Part shown: piece by piece, positions 26,147 to 34,633 of the stretch | Position numbering within the stretch: the first letter of the stretch is position 1 | Layout of the letters: each line of letters opens with the position of its first letter | Assembly: GCF_900110995.1 (NCBI RefSeq) | Contig: NZ_FOJF01000001.1 | Location: forward strand, 2,187,199 to 2,251,198 | Reading direction: 5' to 3' | DNA length: 64,000 nt | From: Chitinophaga sp. YR573 | GTDB taxonomy: Bacteria > Bacteroidota > Bacteroidia > Chitinophagales > Chitinophagaceae | The notes under the pieces: model-generated | Told to the model about the DNA's origin: nothing | Database searches by the model: none | What the model saw: only the letters and a program-made list of their open reading frames with translations | Position numbers and translations under genes: made by a program

Positions 26147-27118
26147 TTAATCGAAAGACTGGTTACCCGAGCGGGCAATCTTCAGCATACGGTCAAACTC
26201 TTCCGGCGACAGATCATTAAAGAAGAAATATACTGGATCAACTTTTTCCCCGTTTTTACTTACCTCATAGTGACAGTGTGGACCTGTAGATTTACCGGTA
26301 CTACCTACCCAACCAACCACATCCCCACGTTTCAGCGTCTGCCCGTCCTTCACTTTAATCTTCAGCATATGGCCATACAATGTCTTGTAACCATAGCCAT
26401 GATTGATCAATACATGGTTACCATAACCCACATCACTCATACTTGCATCTTCCACTACACCATCCCCGGTGGCATATATCGGCGTACCCGCAGGAGCCGC
26501 AAAGTCAAGCCCGGAATGATATTTTACAGTTTTATAAATTGGATCGATACGATACCCGAACCCGGAAGCAATACGCTTCAGGTCTTTATTTGATACCGGT
26601 TGTATAGCCGGTATAGAAGCCAGCATCTTTTGTTTGTTCTTCACCAGGTCATCAATCTTCTCATAAGATTTCCCCTGCACCTGTATCCTGTGAATCAGCT
26701 CTTTTAACAATACTCCTGTACTGGCAATGATCTCACTACTGGAAAATGACTGCAACTGGGTGAGTTCTTCCTCTTTCTCCGATTTACCAGCCCTTGTACT
26801 GTCCGGGATAGGGGAAGCCTCAAATATTACTCTATAAATCTCATTATCACGATGTTCCAGCTCAGATAACTGGGATTTCACCTCATTCATCCGGCCCTGC
26901 ATAGCCTCATATCGCTCGTTCATGATCTCGACCTCCCGCCTCAGCGACTTTTCTTTTGGTGAATCCAGCACGCGATAGGAGACAGACAGGAAGATAAACC
27001 CTGTAACGATCGCCGCCGAAATAAACCCCAGAATACGAAGTACTTTTACCCGCAGTGATACTACGAGCTTCTCATATTTAAGTGTTTGTGTATTATAAAA
27101 GTATTTAACCTTCTTCAT
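26147..27118 (-). CDS. M23 family (LytM-type) metallopeptidase with coiled coil
   Basis: This 323-residue envelope protein has one membrane helix (about 28-50), a periplasmic coiled coil (about 55-165, with MNERYEAMQGRMNEVKSQL) and an M23 domain. The catalytic set is complete: His201 and Asp205 (HSGLDF), His250 (LYGHM) and His283 (HCHYE). It should cut peptidoglycan cross-bridges and is anchored in the inner membrane. A -7-like sequence (CAAACCTA on the plus strand, 27263-27270) could drive it. It is divergent from alaS. Confidence 0.93.
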   Translation of the reverse strand: MKKVKYFYNTQTLKYEKLVVSLRVKVLRILGFISAAIVTGFIFLSVSYRVLDSPKEKSLRREVEIMNERYEAMQGRMNEVKSQLSELEHRDNEIYRVIFEASPIPDSTRAGKSEKEEELTQLQSFSSSEIIASTGVLLKELIHRIQVQGKSYEKIDDLVKNKQKMLASIPAIQPVSNKDLKRIASGFGYRIDPIYKTVKYHSGLDFAAPAGTPIYATGDGVVEDASMSDVGYGNHVLINHGYGYKTLYGHMLKIKVKDGQTLKRGDVVGWVGSTGKSTGPHCHYEVSKNGEKVDPVYFFFNDLSPEEFDRMLKIARSGNQSFD

Positions 27119-27224
27119 GTACCGGGCTTATGCATTTAAGCAGAACTACAACCTAACGTAAGTCCTTGTGTTTATTTTTCATAGGGTTATACACGTATGG
27201 ATGAGGGTTTATAGACTTTTTCAA

Positions 27225-27232
27225 TATTTTTG
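27225..27232 (+). promoter_or_regulatory. Candidate -7 element for alaS with a long leader
   Basis: TATTTTTG matches TAnnTTTG exactly. It would give alaS a leader of about 160 nt (27240-27399). Small inverted repeats occur in that leader: CTAAT/ATTAG (27268-27280) and AAAAG/CTTTT (about 27284-27299). Confidence 0.4.
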
Positions 27233-27399
27233 CACTCCTTCCGCCTTAAAACGGGGGGTGTGCAAACCTAATGGAATTAGACTAAAAGGGCAATCTTTTG
27301 AATGTCAATTTTCTAAATACCACAAGTTGGCTTAAAATACAAATTAAAGTCATTTAGTTGACACAAAATTATAATACATATCAATTATTTCAAATATTT

Positions 27400-30015
27400 A
27401 TGACTGCACCCGAGATTCGTCAGCAATTCCTGGACTTTTTTACATCCAAAGGTCACCACATCGTACCTTCTGCTCCCATCGTGGTTAAGAACGATCCAAC
27501 CCTGTTGTTTACCAACGCGGGAATGAATCAGTTCAAAGACTATTTCCTCGGGAACAGGGCACCAGCCTGGAAAAGGGTGGCAGACACACAAAAATGCCTG
27601 CGTGTTAGCGGTAAACATAATGACCTGGAAGAAGTGGGTATCGATACCTACCATCATACCATGTTCGAGATGCTGGGAAACTGGAGCTTTGGTGACTACT
27701 TCAAAGAAGAAGCCATCGCCTGGAGTTGGGAATTATTAACAGAAATTTACAAAATCCCGAAAGACCGCCTGTATGTAACCGTCTTTGAAGGAGATGCTAA
27801 AGAAGGGCTACCCAAAGATGAAGAAGCATATAACTTCTGGAAACAGCATATCGCAGAAGACCGTATCCTGCTGGGTAATAAGAAGGATAATTTCTGGGAA
27901 ATGGGAGATACCGGCCCATGCGGTCCATGCTCAGAAGTCCATGTAGACTGCCGTCCTGATAGCGAAAGGGCCCAGACAGATGGCAGTAAACTGGTAAATG
28001 CAGATGATCCGCAGGTGATAGAGATCTGGAACAACGTATTCATGCAGTTCAACCGTCTTAAAGATGGTAGCCTGGAACCGCTTCCGGCTCAGCATGTGGA
28101 TACCGGGATGGGCTTCGAACGCCTGGTAAGGGTGATGCAGGGCAAATCCTCCAACTATGACACAGATGTGTTCATGGGTACCATCCACAGTACAGAACAG
28201 CTCACCGGCCATACTTATGGTCGTACAGACAGCAAACAGGACGTGGCCTTCCGCGTAATTGCAGATCATATCCGTGCTATCTGCTTCACCATCGCTGATG
28301 GACAACTGCCTGCCAATACTGGTGCAGGGTATGTAATCCGCCGTATTCTCCGCCGTGCTGTCCGCTATTATTTCTCCTTCCTGGATCAGAAAAAGCCTTT
28401 GCTGCATGAACTGGTACCTGTACTGGCTCAACAGTTTGCTACTGTGTTCCCGGAACTGCTGCAACAGGCGGACTTCGTGAAAAAAGTAGTGTTTGAAGAG
28501 GAAAACAGCTTCTTACGTACCCTCGATAGCGGGATCCGCCGTATTGAGGATTTCATGGGCAATGCCAAACAAAAATCCATTGATGGCCGCACTGCCTTTG
28601 AACTCAATGATACCTATGGCTTCCCCATTGACCTGACGGAACTGATTGCTTCTGAAAATAGCTTTACGGTTGATAAAGAAGGTTTCAATGCGGCGCTTAA
28701 AGAGCAGAAAGACCGTTCCCGCGCAGCTACAGAACTGGATACTGACGACTGGACAGTATTAGATGAAACGCCATCCACCAAATTCATAGGTTACGAGCTT
28801 TTCGGTACAGAAACGCATGTTACCAAATACCGTAAAATCAAGTCCAAAGGCAAAGAGCAATACCAGCTGGTACTGGCTCAGACACCTTTCTACGCAGAAA
28901 GCGGCGGACAGATAGGCGATACCGGTCTGATCACCTTTAACGGCGAAGCCATCACCGTAACCGATACTAAAAAAGAAAACGACCTGATCGTTCACTTTGT
29001 AGATAAATTGCCGGTTACCATTACCGGAACAGTAACAGCAGTGATTGACAGGGAAAAACGTCAGCTTACAGCACTGAACCACTCTGCTACCCATTTGCTG
29101 CATGCAGCATTGCGACAGGTGCTGGGTACGCATGTGGCACAGAAAGGTTCCCTGGTAAATACAGCCTATCTGCGCTTCGACTTCTCACACTTTGCAAAAG
29201 TAACTGATGAAGAACTGGCTAAAATAGAGGATATCGTTAACGAAAAGATCCGTGCTAATATTCCTGTAGTCATTAAAGAACTGCCTAAAGAAGAAGCCCT
29301 GAAACTGGGTGCAATGGCATTGTTCGGTGAAAAATACGGCGATGTGGTACGTGTGGTAGTAATGGACCCTGCCTACTCAGTAGAACTGTGCGGCGGTACC
29401 CATATCGCAGCTACCGGCGAACTGGGACTCTTCAAATTCACTTCTGAAAGCGCAGTTGCTGCGGGTGTACGCCGTATTGAGGCAGTAACCGGCAACAATG
29501 CACTTTCCTTTGTAAATAACGAACTCCAGCAGCTGAAAGAGGTCAAAGCGGCACTCAAGAATCCGAAAGAACCGGCTAAAGCAATAGAAACGCTTTTACA
29601 GGATAAAGCTATACTTGAAAAACAGCTGGAACTGCTGGAACAGGAGAAGTTAAAACAACTGTCTGCCAGTCTTAAATCACAGGTAGAACAGATCAATGGC
29701 ATTAACTTCTTAGGTAAGATAGTAGAAGTAAGCAGTGCTGATGGCCTGAAACAACTCTGCACCAACCTGAAAAACGAGATCAGCAATCATGTGTTCATCT
29801 TTGCTGCCAACGTAGGTGGTAAAGCCAGTGTAGCACTCATGATCTCCGATAACCTGGTAGCAGAGAAAGGACTGGATGCGCCTAAAATCATCAAGGAAAA
29901 GATTGCGCCTATCATCAAAGGCGGCGGCGGTGGTCAGAAATCCTTTGCTACTGCTGGTGGCCAGGAAGCCGGACAGCTGGATCAGGTGATCAGCCAGGTG
30001 AAAGCAATGTTATAA
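27400..30015 (+). CDS. alaS: Alanine--tRNA ligase
   Basis: This 871-residue protein is full-length AlaRS. The class II catalytic core starts at the N-terminus (FLDFFTSKGHHIVPSAP, FTNAGMNQFKDYFLG, and motif 2 CLRVSGKHNDLEEVG). The editing domain has NHSATHLLHAAL and the zinc-type CGGTHIAATGE. The C-terminal domain ends GGGGGQKSFATAGG. I use the ATG at 27400 (MTAPEIRQQFL); the open frame extends upstream by 14 codons without family similarity. A long terminator hairpin follows directly after the stop. Confidence 0.98.
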   Translation: MTAPEIRQQFLDFFTSKGHHIVPSAPIVVKNDPTLLFTNAGMNQFKDYFLGNRAPAWKRVADTQKCLRVSGKHNDLEEVGIDTYHHTMFEMLGNWSFGDYFKEEAIAWSWELLTEIYKIPKDRLYVTVFEGDAKEGLPKDEEAYNFWKQHIAEDRILLGNKKDNFWEMGDTGPCGPCSEVHVDCRPDSERAQTDGSKLVNADDPQVIEIWNNVFMQFNRLKDGSLEPLPAQHVDTGMGFERLVRVMQGKSSNYDTDVFMGTIHSTEQLTGHTYGRTDSKQDVAFRVIADHIRAICFTIADGQLPANTGAGYVIRRILRRAVRYYFSFLDQKKPLLHELVPVLAQQFATVFPELLQQADFVKKVVFEEENSFLRTLDSGIRRIEDFMGNAKQKSIDGRTAFELNDTYGFPIDLTELIASENSFTVDKEGFNAALKEQKDRSRAATELDTDDWTVLDETPSTKFIGYELFGTETHVTKYRKIKSKGKEQYQLVLAQTPFYAESGGQIGDTGLITFNGEAITVTDTKKENDLIVHFVDKLPVTITGTVTAVIDREKRQLTALNHSATHLLHAALRQVLGTHVAQKGSLVNTAYLRFDFSHFAKVTDEELAKIEDIVNEKIRANIPVVIKELPKEEALKLGAMALFGEKYGDVVRVVVMDPAYSVELCGGTHIAATGELGLFKFTSESAVAAGVRRIEAVTGNNALSFVNNELQQLKEVKAALKNPKEPAKAIETLLQDKAILEKQLELLEQEKLKQLSASLKSQVEQINGINFLGKIVEVSSADGLKQLCTNLKNEISNHVFIFAANVGGKASVALMISDNLVAEKGLDAPKIIKEKIAPIIKGGGGGQKSFATAGGQEAGQLDQVISQVKAML

Positions 30016-30068
30016 AAGATAAAAAGGAGAGGTTTGACAGTAAGTGTCGAACCTCTCCTTTTTATCTT
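30016..30068. terminator. Very long bidirectional terminator after alaS
   Basis: A 24-bp stem (30016-30039 with 30045-30068, one G-T wobble) has a 5-nt loop GTAAG, with A-runs on the left and T-runs on the right arm. It serves alaS and the convergent 179-residue gene. Confidence 0.9.
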
Positions 30069-30087
30069 CTGTAAATAATGCCAATCC

Positions 30088-30627
30088 TTATCTCCAAAAG
30101 TTAAACCGTCTTTTTTTCTTAGGTGCAAGATTTTGAATGACTTCAGACCTTATTGCAATAGCTCCTGTAATAAAGGTCTTTTTTGTTACTCCATATCCGA
30201 CCACAACAAGATCACTACTCAATGCCGGATACCCAGGCAAAATATCACATTCGGTCGTATCAGGAGGAATAAGAGCCACTGGTTTAGTCGTATCCTGCTC
30301 CATATCTGGCAGCTTCCTTTCAGTTGCATGAACAGACATAGCTGTCCCTGCCATCAGAGCTGTACTAATAAGCACCGCAGGAATCAACGCATTAGACTGC
30401 TGGCTGCTAACAGCCAACTCCCTGTTCAGCTGTTCATTTACAAAACGCCCACAAACTTCCCCCTTGCTCTTACTTAATATCCCCAGTATCTGGCGATCAC
30501 TCATCAATGAAAAATCTATTACTTTCTTCTCACAACTATCACAAAACCGCCCACCAGGAACAACACTCATCTCCTCCCAGTTCTGGGAACAGGGTGTAGG
30601 TATCTGTAATAAGGTTTGTTTAGCCAT
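30088..30627 (-). CDS. Mini protein: Cys-rich N-terminus, membrane helix, SusC plug-like head
   Basis: This 179-residue protein begins with IPTPCSQNWEEM, then GRFCDSCEKKVIDFS and KGEVCGRF (Cys13, 29, 32, 59), a zinc-ribbon-like pattern seen at the N-terminus of some Bacteroidota membrane proteins. A membrane helix follows (about 79-98). The outside part ends SDLVVVGYGVTKKTFITGAIA (about 139-158), which lines up with the start of the TonB plug of SusC proteins (EVVVVGYGTQ..ELTGSIS in the SusC at 34634-37702). The protein then stops in a basic tail, KKKRRFNFWR. There is no barrel. The role is unknown; a regulatory decoy or an erosion product are both possible. Confidence 0.65.
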   Translation of the reverse strand: MAKQTLLQIPTPCSQNWEEMSVVPGGRFCDSCEKKVIDFSLMSDRQILGILSKSKGEVCGRFVNEQLNRELAVSSQQSNALIPAVLISTALMAGTAMSVHATERKLPDMEQDTTKPVALIPPDTTECDILPGYPALSSDLVVVGYGVTKKTFITGAIAIRSEVIQNLAPKKKRRFNFWR

Positions 30628-30700
30628 ACTCTATATTACGATTTTTATCAATCCCCACCGCGTACGTCGATTTTAACTTTTCCTTTGCCTCTCCCTCATC

Positions 30701-30708
30701 TAAATTTG
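30701..30708 (+). promoter_or_regulatory. Candidate promoter of the double-PDZ gene
   Basis: TAAATTTG is an exact -7 match, 19 bp before the ATG at 30728. A T-rich stretch (TTTT, 30678-30681) lies 19 bp upstream, near the expected -33 position. Confidence 0.5.
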
Positions 30709-30727
30709 TCAAAAAAACAATCAGTTT

Positions 30728-31723
30728 ATGAGCAAGCTACTGCAAACCCTTACCCTGGCAAGCATAACCTGCTTTGCTATAATTACTACTTCACACGCCC
30801 AGGATAAAAAGGGCGACAAACTAGGCGAATATGACGAGATCATCATTAAACGCAATAATGATAAAGACGGCAAGGTGACTGTTGAAATCAAAGACGGAAA
30901 CGTTTTGGTAGATGGAGAAAAATTGGATGCCTACAAAGATGGAGATCTTTCTGTTTACCGTCGCCGGATAAGACCCGTTGACGGCAACAAATTCGACTTC
31001 GGACAACACCGTGGCCTGCAATTTTTCAATAATGACGACGAGGATGATGATAATATGGCAATCGTTCCCGGCAAAGCAATATTAGGTGTAATTACTGAAA
31101 AGAAAGAAGCCGCCGGCGCTACAATAAGAGAAGTAGGCAAAGGTACTCCTGCCGAAAAAGCAGGTATGAAAGAAGGAGATGTAATCACTCAGATTGATGC
31201 AGATAAGATCTCTGAGCCAAAGGAATTATTTGAAAAGATAGGCGCACATGAACCAGGAGATAAAGTGACTGTTACCTACCTGCGTAATAAGAAAGAGAAT
31301 AAAATCACAGTGGCACTGGATGAAAGAAAAACCGAACAGTTCCCCCGCGCACAACTGTTCCCCCGCAACAATAATCAGGACGGGCCTGATAATTTCTTCC
31401 GTAACATGCCACGTGGAGGTATGAACTTCCGCAATAATAATGACGATGTAAAACTTGGACTATCAGTGCAGGATACAGAAAACGGGGAAGGTGCAGTGGT
31501 ATTATCCGTAGCTCCCGGTTCTGCAGCAGAAAAAGCAGGATTTAAAGAAAATGATATCATTACAGAACTGGCCGGAATTACAGTAAATTCTGCCCGTGAT
31601 ATCACCAATACTTACCGGGAGAATAAAGATAAAGGAACGATGAATGCAAAGGTGAAAAGAGATGGACAACAAACTACATTGCAGGTACAGGTACCAAAGA
31701 GATTACACAAAGCCGATTTATAG
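30728..31723 (+). CDS. Exported protein with two PDZ domains and no protease domain
   Basis: This 331-residue protein has a signal peptide (about 1-24, ending SHAQ). An acidic region (about 26-110, with DDEDDDN) is followed by PDZ 1 (about 113-200: AILGVITEKK, then GTPAEKAGMKEGDVITQID) and PDZ 2 (about 240-325: LGLSVQDTENGEGAVVLSV, then GSAAEKAGFKENDIITEL). An Asn/Arg/Pro linker joins them. The layout recalls the PDZ half of DegP/HtrA, but the trypsin-like domain is absent, so it probably binds C-termini of periplasmic proteins. It is monocistronic. Confidence 0.85.
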   Translation: MSKLLQTLTLASITCFAIITTSHAQDKKGDKLGEYDEIIIKRNNDKDGKVTVEIKDGNVLVDGEKLDAYKDGDLSVYRRRIRPVDGNKFDFGQHRGLQFFNNDDEDDDNMAIVPGKAILGVITEKKEAAGATIREVGKGTPAEKAGMKEGDVITQIDADKISEPKELFEKIGAHEPGDKVTVTYLRNKKENKITVALDERKTEQFPRAQLFPRNNNQDGPDNFFRNMPRGGMNFRNNNDDVKLGLSVQDTENGEGAVVLSVAPGSAAEKAGFKENDIITELAGITVNSARDITNTYRENKDKGTMNAKVKRDGQQTTLQVQVPKRLHKADL

Positions 31724-31731
31724 CCTGAATG

Positions 31732-31761
31732 CGGCTGGCCAGCTGATTTGCGGGCCAGCCG
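31732..31761. terminator. Hairpin between the PDZ gene and the aldehyde dehydrogenase
   Basis: Stem GGCTGGCC (31733-31740) pairs with GGCCAGCC (31753-31760). The flanking AATG (31728-31731) and CATT can extend it. There is no good T-tract, so termination is probable only from its place between convergent genes. Confidence 0.5.
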
Positions 31762-31765
31762 TTCA

Positions 31766-33136
31766 TTACTTCATCATCAGTTTCACTATTTTCAGTTTAT
31801 TCTTATAAGGCGGATATTTAGTTGGTATATCTATCCAGGTTCCTGTTTTCATCACACTCTTAAGATGTGTGAAAGTATCAAAACTGTACTTCCCGTGATA
31901 TCGTCCCATTCCACTATTACCCACACCACCAAAGGGCAGTTCATGATTAGTAAAATGTACAAGCGTATTATTGATACATCCACCACCAAAGCGCACCTGC
32001 TCTAATAATATTTTCTCCGTCTTTGCTCTTTTCGTAAATACATATAATGAAAGCGGATACGGTTGCTGACGGATCAGTTTCACCGCTTCTTCCAGTTTAT
32101 CAAAAGTAATAACCGGCAACACCGGACCAAAGATTTCTTCCTGCATAACAGGACTGTCCCAGCTTACACCATCCAGTAATGCAGGCGCTATATACAGTTC
32201 CTTTTCATCAGCAGCGCCACCATGCAGCAAATGTCCCTGATCAAGATAACTGCGCAGTGTATTAAATCTTTTAGTGTTGATAATCCTTGCATAATCCGGA
32301 CTCTGAAACGGATCTTCTCCAAAGAATTGTATGATCGCCTTCTTCATAGCAGCAACCAGTTCATCCTTCACATCCCGGTGCACCAGTACATAATCCGGAG
32401 CGATACAGGTCTGTCCCGCATTCCAGTATTTACCCCAGATAATACGTCTGGCAGCCACTTTGATATCCACTTTATCATCCACTACACAAGGTGATTTTCC
32501 CCCCAGTTCTAATGTTACAGGTGTAAGATGTGGTACCGCCATCTCCAGTATCTTTTTCCCAACACCGGTACTACCTGTAAAGAACACATGATCAAACCGC
32601 TGTTGCATAATTTCCGGAATCACTACGCTACCATCTCCCTGTAACACTGCTATATAGGCAGGATCAAAAGTTTCCTTTATCAGCGATTCTATCACTACGG
32701 CAGTATGAGGTGCCAGCTCCGAAGGCTTTACAATAGCACAATTCCCTCCGGCAATAGCACCTGCCAAAGGGGCCATCAACAGCTGAAACGGATAATTCCA
32801 GGGGGAAATGATCAGCGTAAGTCCAAGCGGTGCCCGGTACACCCTGCTGTAACTGGGATACTGGGTAAGCGGACTGCTTACCTCTTCAGGACGCATCCAT
32901 TGTTTCAGGCCGGCAAGCAAACTTCGTATTTCCGCATACATAAGCCCTATTTCACTCCCAAATGCCTCTACAGGATGTTTATGCAGATCAGCATGTAATG
33001 CGGCCAGAATCCGCTCTTCATACTCCTTAATTGCCTCTTTTAGCAATTGAAGCTGTTGCTTTCGGAAAGCGTAAGTCAGCGTATTTCCCGAAGCAAAAAA
33101 CGCCTGCTGTGCTTTGTAGATGTCCACGGTACTCAT
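31766..33136 (-). CDS. Aldehyde dehydrogenase family protein (class 3-like)
   Basis: This 456-residue NAD(P)-dependent aldehyde dehydrogenase has all catalytic residues: Asn114 (SPWNYPF), Glu210 (VTLELGGKSP) and Cys244 (NAGQTCIAPDYV), with the cofactor motif FTGSTGVGKK. The length and the C-terminal hydrophobic/basic tail (YPPYKNKLKIVKLMMK) match class 3 / fatty-aldehyde enzymes (AlkH/YwdH-like), which oxidise medium and long aliphatic or aromatic aldehydes. It lies downstream of susCD pair 1 on the same strand, but a terminator at 33154-33190 separates them. Confidence 0.92.
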   Translation of the reverse strand: MSTVDIYKAQQAFFASGNTLTYAFRKQQLQLLKEAIKEYEERILAALHADLHKHPVEAFGSEIGLMYAEIRSLLAGLKQWMRPEEVSSPLTQYPSYSRVYRAPLGLTLIISPWNYPFQLLMAPLAGAIAGGNCAIVKPSELAPHTAVVIESLIKETFDPAYIAVLQGDGSVVIPEIMQQRFDHVFFTGSTGVGKKILEMAVPHLTPVTLELGGKSPCVVDDKVDIKVAARRIIWGKYWNAGQTCIAPDYVLVHRDVKDELVAAMKKAIIQFFGEDPFQSPDYARIINTKRFNTLRSYLDQGHLLHGGAADEKELYIAPALLDGVSWDSPVMQEEIFGPVLPVITFDKLEEAVKLIRQQPYPLSLYVFTKRAKTEKILLEQVRFGGGCINNTLVHFTNHELPFGGVGNSGMGRYHGKYSFDTFTHLKSVMKTGTWIDIPTKYPPYKNKLKIVKLMMK

Positions 33137-33153
33137 AACCTTGAAGTTAAAGT

Positions 33154-33190
33154 AAAAAGGCGCCCGGGGATGAACCCCGGGCGCCTTTTT
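33154..33190 (-). terminator. Terminator of susCD pair 1
   Basis: An 11-bp GC-rich stem (GGCGCCCGGGG / CCCCGGGCGCC) with a 5-nt loop is flanked by A5 and T5 runs. It is placed 18 bp after the susD stop on the minus strand, just before the aldehyde dehydrogenase gene. Confidence 0.9.
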
Positions 33191-33207
33191 TATAGAACAA
33201 TTATCTT

Positions 33208-34587
33208 TTAGTAGCCGTTATTCTGTGTCAGCTTGGTGTTCACGTCTCTTTCTCTTTCAGGTACAGGCAGTATCAGCTTATCATTATCATAAGCTAATGT
33301 TCCTATATCCAGTTTCAACCGTTTTTTAGTCCAGAATTTATCCCCTTCAAAAGCCAGTTCGCGGTAACGTTCTGTTACAAAATCATCTCCGGTTACAGCT
33401 AATAAGGTGGGTGCTTTTGCACGGTCACGTACGGTCGTAATATCTTCCAGCGGGGTAGCATCACCTACCTGTGCACCACCACTACGTAAATTAGCTTCTC
33501 CACGGGTCAGGTACATTTCTGCAAGGCGAACTACAGGAACCACTTTATACTTACTATGGTACTTAGTAGTGTAAGTACCGGAATATCCGGAAATACTACC
33601 ACCTTCATAAAAGAAAGTACCACGTTCATCACCAGCTTCATATATGTTCAGATGATCAGCATTTACCTGTACGTCACCACGACCTTCATCATAAGCGTCA
33701 TACATAGTAATGATCCCGAAGTTGGAAGTTCCTGTATTGCTTTGTTCTGATTGTTGTATGCCAAAAATATCTTCGCTTGAGTTAGCTACATTATTAAATG
33801 CCCCTGCAAAAGAAGATGTCAGTGCATAAACGCCACTGGTAATTACGGCATCGGCGGCAGTTGCAGCTTCCGTATATTTTCCTTCAGCGAGATATACACG
33901 TGAAAGAAATGCGTAGGCCGCATATTTATTAGCACGTGTACCATTATCTTCAGGAAGTTCTGCAATAGCATCCTGCAGATCTTTTACGATCTGTGTATGC
34001 ACATCCTGTACAGTAGCACGGGCAACATATGCTTTATCAATTGCGTCAGTACTCACAATCGGATCAAGTACTAACGGCACTGTAAGATTAGTTGTCAGGT
34101 TACCATCAGAATATGGTTTACCATAAAAACCACTCAACTCATAATAAACAACTGCACGGATAAATTTAGCTTCACCGGAAACCGCATCTTTATTTTCAGT
34201 AGCAACAAGATCCAGTTTATCAAGTACAATATTCGCTTTATTAATAGCCCGGTATCCATTTAACCAGATTCCTTCTGCAATACTTGATGTACGGTCTATT
34301 GTTCTGTTAGCCATCCTTCTGTAGTCTGCATAAGTTCCTACAAAACTAATATCATTTTCATTTGCTATCAGGTCAGATATCAACTGATAATTTTGTCCAA
34401 AACCATCATAATATTGAAGGTCGTCGTATGTTCCAAGCAACAATGCTGTTACATCAGCCTCAGTTTTTATCTGATCAGGAGAGATGGTGTCCTGTGGTTT
34501 TACATCTAGTTTCTTATTACAGGATGCCGACAGCAATCCTAAAAAAACTACTATTAAAATTTTATATTTCGTGATAACGGATTTCAT
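33208..34587 (-). CDS. RagB/SusD family nutrient-uptake lipoprotein (pair 1)
   Basis: This 459-residue lipoprotein has a lipobox ending LLSASC and then the usual NKKLDVKPQDTISPDQIKT start of RagB/SusD proteins. The TPR-type helical core has AEAKFIRAVVYYELSGFYGKPY-like features and LSRVYLAEGKYTEAATAADAV. The C-terminus RELAFEGDKFWTKKRL followed by NTKLTQNNGY is typical. It caps the partner SusC from outside and binds substrate. It is 46 bp downstream of susC pair 1. No sugar-active genes are nearby, so the substrate is unknown. Confidence 0.93.
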   Translation of the reverse strand: MKSVITKYKILIVVFLGLLSASCNKKLDVKPQDTISPDQIKTEADVTALLLGTYDDLQYYDGFGQNYQLISDLIANENDISFVGTYADYRRMANRTIDRTSSIAEGIWLNGYRAINKANIVLDKLDLVATENKDAVSGEAKFIRAVVYYELSGFYGKPYSDGNLTTNLTVPLVLDPIVSTDAIDKAYVARATVQDVHTQIVKDLQDAIAELPEDNGTRANKYAAYAFLSRVYLAEGKYTEAATAADAVITSGVYALTSSFAGAFNNVANSSEDIFGIQQSEQSNTGTSNFGIITMYDAYDEGRGDVQVNADHLNIYEAGDERGTFFYEGGSISGYSGTYTTKYHSKYKVVPVVRLAEMYLTRGEANLRSGGAQVGDATPLEDITTVRDRAKAPTLLAVTGDDFVTERYRELAFEGDKFWTKKRLKLDIGTLAYDNDKLILPVPERERDVNTKLTQNNGY

Positions 34588-34633
34588 ATTTAATGTTTTT
34601 GTGTAATCAATTTGAAGTTTAAATAATCAGTTA

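Noticed and set aside
27263..27270. TAGGTTTG on the minus strand as promoter of the M23 peptidase gene
   Set aside because: Exact -7 match but 145 bp from the start and overlapping the region just after the alaS promoter; without a -33 it may be chance, so it is only mentioned in the gene entry.
27931..28464. 177-codon open frame opposite alaS
   Set aside because: Shadow of a certain housekeeping gene; no family motif.
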